Of a DNA stretch of 39,272 bases, positions 35,552 to 39,272 are shown one piece after another (the first letter of the stretch is position 1; every line of letters begins with the position of its first letter). A program made the position numbers and the translations under genes. The notes beneath the pieces were generated by a model. That model was not told the origin of the DNA. It saw nothing but the letters and a program-made list of their open reading frames with translations, and made no database searches. Source of the stretch: an uncultured Eubacteriales bacterium (GTDB lineage Bacteria; Bacillota; Clostridia; Christensenellales; UBA1242); assembly GCA_949096025.1 (NCBI GenBank), contig CARXKP010000004.1:14483-53754 (forward strand). The letters are read 5' to 3'.

Positions 35552-36613
35552 ATGAAAGACATAATTTTAACAGGTGATCGCCCAACAGGAAATCTCCATT
35601 TAGGTCACTATGTAGGATCACTTCAAAAGCGTGTAGAACTTCAAAATACACTTTCTTATGACAAATTTTATGTTATGATAGCTGATACTCAAGCACTTAC
35701 AGATAATGCTGATCGTGTTGATAAAGTTAAAAATAACATAATTCAAGTTGCAATAGATTATATTTCAGCAGGTTTAGATCCACGTAAAGTTAACATATTC
35801 ATTCAATCAATGGTAAAGGAATTACACGAATTTACCACCTATTTTATGAATCTTGTTACCCTTGCTAGGCTTCAACGAAACCCAACAATTAAAGAGGAAA
35901 TAAAATTACGTGGTTTTGGAAGTTCTCTTCCAATGGGATTTATCAATTATCCTATTTCTCAAGCATCTGATATTCTTGCTTTTGGAACTACCCTTGTACC
36001 TGTTGGAGAAGACCAACTTCCTATGATAGAACAGGCAAGAGAGATAGTAAATTCATTTAATTTCACATACTCGCCTAAAGAAGAAGTTTTTGTTCTTCCA
36101 AAACCAGTTGTAGCTCAAACAAAACTTATGCAAAGACTTCCAGGAATTGATGGGAAAGTTAAAATGTCAAAATCAGCAGGCAATGCAATCTACCTTTGCG
36201 ATGATGAAAAGACTGTAAGAGAAAAAGTAATGTCTGCTTACACCGACCCAAATCATATTAAAGTAAGTGATCCTGGCCAAGTGGAAGGTAATATCGTATT
36301 TGCTTATCTCGATGCATTTTGCAGAGATGAACATTTTAAAAACTATCTTCCAGATTATCAAAACCTTGACGAACTTAAAGCACATTACAAACGGGGTGGT
36401 CTTGGAGATGTTAAAGTAAAAACTTTCTTAATAAAAATTTTAGAAGAATTTTTAACTCCGATTAGACAAAGACGTGAAGAATGTCTTAAACACATAGATG
36501 ACATCTATCAAATGCTTTTTGAAAATTCTGAAAAAGCTTCTATCGATGCGGCAGTGCGTCTTGAAAAAATGAAAGATGCTATTGGAATTAATTACAAAAA
36601 TCTTCTAAATTAG
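35552..36613 (+). CDS. trpS: Tryptophanyl-tRNA synthetase
   Basis: 353-aa class I aminoacyl-tRNA synthetase that charges tRNA-Trp with tryptophan using ATP, in the cytoplasm. The N-terminus has the TrpRS form of the HIGH signature, GDRPTGNLHLGHYVGS (GNLHLGH at 13-19). The second signature is KMSKS (204-208) within DGKVKMSKSAGNAIYL. The middle has the tryptophan-pocket segments ADTQALTD, PVGEDQLPMIEQAREI and YPISQASDIL. The size is slightly above the roughly 330 aa usual in bacteria. The short leader rules out T-box control, which is common for this gene in Bacillota. There is no clear terminator after the TAG stop, so some transcripts may run into the lipoprotein gene 104 bp on. Confidence 0.96.
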   Translation: MKDIILTGDRPTGNLHLGHYVGSLQKRVELQNTLSYDKFYVMIADTQALTDNADRVDKVKNNIIQVAIDYISAGLDPRKVNIFIQSMVKELHEFTTYFMNLVTLARLQRNPTIKEEIKLRGFGSSLPMGFINYPISQASDILAFGTTLVPVGEDQLPMIEQAREIVNSFNFTYSPKEEVFVLPKPVVAQTKLMQRLPGIDGKVKMSKSAGNAIYLCDDEKTVREKVMSAYTDPNHIKVSDPGQVEGNIVFAYLDAFCRDEHFKNYLPDYQNLDELKAHYKRGGLGDVKVKTFLIKILEEFLTPIRQRREECLKHIDDIYQMLFENSEKASIDAAVRLEKMKDAIGINYKNLLN

Positions 36614-36717
36614 AGATTAACAAACAAAATTTTGGTTAAAATATTTTAAAAATTAAATTTAAAAATTTTACACAAATCATCAAAAATTTAAATAATTTGA
36701 GATAAAAGGGGTGAAAA

Positions 36718-37956
36718 ATGGTTAAAAAAGTTAAAAAAACGTTTATTTTCTCATTATTTATATCAATTTTCCTCGCTTGCAGTGCTTTTATTCTTATGGG
36801 CTGTGATATTGGAAAAGTTAAACTTGAGGATATAAATTTTAAATACGATAGAATAGATATGTATCGCGGTCAGGTTATGGATATGGAGTTTGATATCACA
36901 CCTGCCAAGGCAAATGATTATAGATTAAGATTATCATCTTCAGATAATTACATCGCTTCTTTCAATCAAAGAGCGCAACTAGTTGCTCACAACTACACTG
37001 AGGATGCTCCAATAACCATTACACTTGAGGTTCTTGACTCTGATATTATCAGAACCTGCGATGTATATATTAATGATGGTAACATAAGTTATGTCTATAT
37101 TGATTATGATGAACTTGACCTTATTTTCTACGAAGGACAAAAACTAACTTTTGATAACTTTAAAGTAATGGCTTGTTATCAAAGTGGTAAGAGAGTAAAT
37201 ATTCCGCTATCGGAATGTACAATAGATGCTCCAGAAAAAGCACTTGCAAATACTACTATTTCTATAACCTACAAAGATTATTATACTGAACCAATTACAT
37301 TAAATGTTAGATCAGACACTGAACTTGAATTATCTTTGGATTCTCTCCCTACAAAAACAGAATATTTTATAGGAGAAACCTTTGAAAGCGAAGGAATGAA
37401 ACTATCTTTAAATTATTTAAGCGGAAAGAAAGTTGAAATTACTGACTACACTTATTCTACTGACCCACTTGATGTTGGTCAAACAAGTATTCAAATTAGT
37501 TATCAAAATTATAACATTTCAATTCCAATAACTGTAAAAGCAAGAAAAACAGCAAATTCACTTCAACAACTCCAAACACTTATTAATGAGGGTTGTGACA
37601 GCATAAAACTTGCGAATGGACTTGCTTTCAGCACCTCTACTCCACTCGTACTTGAAAATGCTGAAAATATTACTATCTTTGCTGAAAGTTCAAATTGCTA
37701 TATAAATGGAAATTCAATAATGCCTATTGTAATAAAAGGCAAAATCAAAAATGTAAGATTTATCAACTTTGGTATTTCTTCTAGTGGAAACTCACAACTC
37801 GAAAGTTTAATAGACCTTTCTCAATGCACTGGCGGAACACTTTTATTAAAAAATATGACATTCTCAGTAGGTAAAGATAAAGTATTTTCTAACCCAAATG
37901 AGGTTGATTTTAATGAAACTTTTAATAACTGCAAATACAATACTACTCTCGATTAA
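36718..37956 (+). CDS. Lipoprotein with bacterial Ig-like domains and a beta-helix-like C-terminus
   Basis: 412 aa. The signal peptide has a basic start (MVKKVKK), a hydrophobic core and a lipobox LMGC (26-29), so Cys29 would be lipidated and the protein held on the outer face of the membrane. Residues about 33-122 resemble a BIG2-type Ig-like fold (ITPAKANDY, PITITLEVLDSD). Two similar units follow at about 124-198 and 201-276, each with the pattern Y-x-G-E/Q-x-F/L ... G-K-x-V ... ending in a T-I/V-K/L-V strand, as in Big_3-like domains. From about 285, ITIFAES, VRFINFG and LLLKNMTFS look like rungs of a right-handed beta-helix. It is probably a structural or binding surface protein. AAGGGGTG (36706-36713) sets the start. 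Confidence 0.8.
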   Translation: MVKKVKKTFIFSLFISIFLACSAFILMGCDIGKVKLEDINFKYDRIDMYRGQVMDMEFDITPAKANDYRLRLSSSDNYIASFNQRAQLVAHNYTEDAPITITLEVLDSDIIRTCDVYINDGNISYVYIDYDELDLIFYEGQKLTFDNFKVMACYQSGKRVNIPLSECTIDAPEKALANTTISITYKDYYTEPITLNVRSDTELELSLDSLPTKTEYFIGETFESEGMKLSLNYLSGKKVEITDYTYSTDPLDVGQTSIQISYQNYNISIPITVKARKTANSLQQLQTLINEGCDSIKLANGLAFSTSTPLVLENAENITIFAESSNCYINGNSIMPIVIKGKIKNVRFINFGISSSGNSQLESLIDLSQCTGGTLLLKNMTFSVGKDKVFSNPNEVDFNETFNNCKYNTTLD

Positions 37957-37980
37957 TTAAATAATTTGATTAAAAACAAT

Positions 37981-38009
37981 AAAAAAAGTGCAAAAAATGC
38001 ACTTTTTTT
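37981..38009. terminator. Bidirectional terminator between the lipoprotein gene and recF
   Basis: AAAAAAAGTGCA (37981-37992), loop AAAAA, TGCACTTTTTTT (37998-38009), with T-runs on both strands. It lies 24 bp after the lipoprotein stop and about 95 bp past the recF stop. Confidence 0.85.
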
Positions 38010-38105
38010 GTTTATTTTGTTAAATTTTTATTTAAATTGAAATTATTTTAAAAAATAAATTTCTTTAAAAAAACATTTTTAAACTATAATCTATGAATAA
38101 TACCA

Positions 38106-39167
38106 TTAAAAGATTTTTATTATATTACAATCACTTCCGTCCTCTTCAAATTCTGTACAAGTTATAATTGTCTGAGCTTTTGAAGTAAACTTTAATAGTT
38201 TTTTTCTGCGTTCAATATCAAGCTCGCTAAACACATCGTCAAGTAACAATATTGGTTCTTCACCAACTCGATTTTTAATTATTTCAAGTTCGGCAAGTTT
38301 TAAAGACAAGGCAACAGTTCTTTGTTGTCCTTGAGAACCAAAACTTTTTACTTCTACCCCATTCAAATATATATCAATCTCATCTCTATGAACACCTAGA
38401 GAGGTAAAACCTAGTTTAAAATCCTTTTCAAGATTTTTTTCAAGTCCCTTTAACATCTTTTGAGCATAACCATCTCCAATAAAAGAACTCTTATACTCTA
38501 TCTTAATATTTTCTTTTCCAGACGAAAGATAATCTTGCGCCTTTTCTGCATAAGGAGATAACTCCTCTATTAATTTCGCTCTTTCTTTATATATTTTCTC
38601 TGCTAAATCAGATAATGCTCTATCCCAAATATCTATCGTATCTTTAAGTACATTAATATCGCGAGAAGTTTTAAGCAGTTTATTTCTATTTGCAAGCACT
38701 TTTTCATAACGGCCTAATAAATAAAAATAACTTTTATTTGTCTGGCTTAAAATTATATTCATAAATCTTCGTCGTTCTTCTGGACTATTCTTGATAAGCC
38801 TAAGTTCGTCTGGTGAAAAAAATACTGCATTTACCGAGCCTAGTAACTCCCCTATTCTTTTAATTCCAATTCCATCAATTTTTATTGCTTTCTTTCGAAG
38901 CGAAGAGAAAAACATTTCAATATCAATATCTCTATATTTTTTTTTAAACTCACCTTTTATATAACCATTCTCGCTATTCCACCTTACTACATCTTTTTCG
39001 TGAGAAGTCCTAAAACTTTTTCCTAAAACCATATAAAAAATAGCCTCAAGTATATTTGTTTTGCCTCTAGCATTTTTGCCAACAATAACATTTACTTGTG
39101 GAGTAAATTCAAATATCCTATCTTCATAAGAACGAAAGTCTTTAAGAGTAAGTCTACTTATTTGCAT
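38106..39167 (-). CDS. recF: DNA replication/repair protein RecF
   Basis: 353-aa SMC-like ATPase that, with RecO and RecR, helps load RecA at single-strand gaps. Motifs in order: the RecF start MQISRLTLKDFRSYED; Walker A GKNARGKTN (30-38); the VFFSPDELRLIKNSPEERRRFMN segment typical of RecF; the ABC-type signature FGSQGQQRTVALSLKLAE; and Walker B PILLLDDVFSELD with the family D-loop. Length is normal (about 360). The promoter -10 is 7 nt before the ATG and no properly spaced ribosome binding site exists (AAGG ends 1 nt from the ATG), so the mRNA may be leaderless. gyrB, the usual downstream neighbour, is absent, and dnaN is not visible before the contig end 90 bp upstream. Confidence 0.95.
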   Translation of the reverse strand: MQISRLTLKDFRSYEDRIFEFTPQVNVIVGKNARGKTNILEAIFYMVLGKSFRTSHEKDVVRWNSENGYIKGEFKKKYRDIDIEMFFSSLRKKAIKIDGIGIKRIGELLGSVNAVFFSPDELRLIKNSPEERRRFMNIILSQTNKSYFYLLGRYEKVLANRNKLLKTSRDINVLKDTIDIWDRALSDLAEKIYKERAKLIEELSPYAEKAQDYLSSGKENIKIEYKSSFIGDGYAQKMLKGLEKNLEKDFKLGFTSLGVHRDEIDIYLNGVEVKSFGSQGQQRTVALSLKLAELEIIKNRVGEEPILLLDDVFSELDIERRKKLLKFTSKAQTIITCTEFEEDGSDCNIIKIF

Positions 39168-39174
39168 ACCTTAT

Positions 39175-39203
39175 ATTTTAACAAAAATTAATAAAATTTT
39201 CAA
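39175..39203 (-). promoter_or_regulatory. Promoter of recF, abutting the start codon
   Basis: On the minus strand: TTGAAA (39203-39198), a 17-nt spacer, TAAAAT (39180-39175) preceded by TGT (extended -10). Only 7 nt separate it from the ATG at 39167. Confidence 0.6.
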
Positions 39204-39257
39204 TCAAAATTTTTAATTATTTTAAAATGCTAAAATTTGATTTTCTGTACTTGACTT

Positions 39258-39272
39258 AGATCGGAAGAGCAC
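39258..39272 (+). other. Illumina sequencing adapter remnant (not genomic)
   Basis: AGATCGGAAGAGCAC at the very end equals the first 15 bases of the Illumina TruSeq read-1 adapter. Its G+C content contrasts with the AT-rich flank, and it sits exactly at the contig end, as expected from untrimmed reads. Confidence 0.95.

Overview
This window looks like a contig from a low-GC, Gram-positive (Bacillota-type) bacterium. The DNA is very AT-rich, most genes have strong AAGGAG-type ribosome binding sites, promoters of the TTGACA-17-TATAAT type are easy to see, and simple hairpin/T-run terminators separate genes. TAA is the usual stop, TAG occurs in rplI and trpS, and one gene (4975-5289) ends in TGA, so the standard bacterial code fits. 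The surface proteins (Listeria/Bacteroides-type repeats, YDG/MBG-like modules, GLUG-like repeats, DUF6273-like domains) suggest a gut or animal-associated Firmicute; that is inference. The last 15 bases match the start of the Illumina TruSeq adapter, so the right edge is an assembly end and not genomic.

Layout, left to right. 1-5851 holds small housekeeping and accessory genes: a HAD phosphatase; a small HD-domain (p)ppGpp hydrolase divergent from a LysR regulator with a perfect operator-like dyad between them; two convergent genes of unknown function (227 and 485 aa); a twin Cys-cluster (DUF1540-like) protein; and ribosomal protein bL9. 6005-8926 encodes a 973-aa secreted protein (DUF6273-like domain, Listeria/Bacteroides repeats, GLUG-like repeats). 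A 540-bp non-coding stretch follows, with palindromes, a remote promoter and REP-like hairpins, and then a purine-type phosphoribosyltransferase. 10288-14229 is a probable three-gene operon: an HExxH protein, a PAP2_3-type membrane phosphatase/transferase, and a MoxR-like AAA+ ATPase carrying an N-terminal DUF6273-like domain.

The dominant feature is one uninterrupted 20.7-kb minus-strand gene (14501-35224) for a 6907-aa surface protein. It has a signal peptide, thousands of residues of beta-rich repeats, and a C-terminal membrane anchor with a basic tail instead of LPXTG. One module caps both ends of this giant and recurs in the 973-aa protein, so the two surface proteins look like relatives. 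After it come trpS, a lipoprotein with Ig-like and beta-helix-like regions, and recF at the contig end.

How it may fit together (inference): two related envelope proteins flank an operon for a membrane phospholipid-type enzyme, a putative metalloprotein and an AAA+ machine that shares a domain family with one of them. This could be an envelope-assembly or surface-display system, but nothing in the sequence proves it. Two minus-strand genes (the 485-aa gene and recF) have promoters so close to their start codons that their mRNAs may be leaderless.
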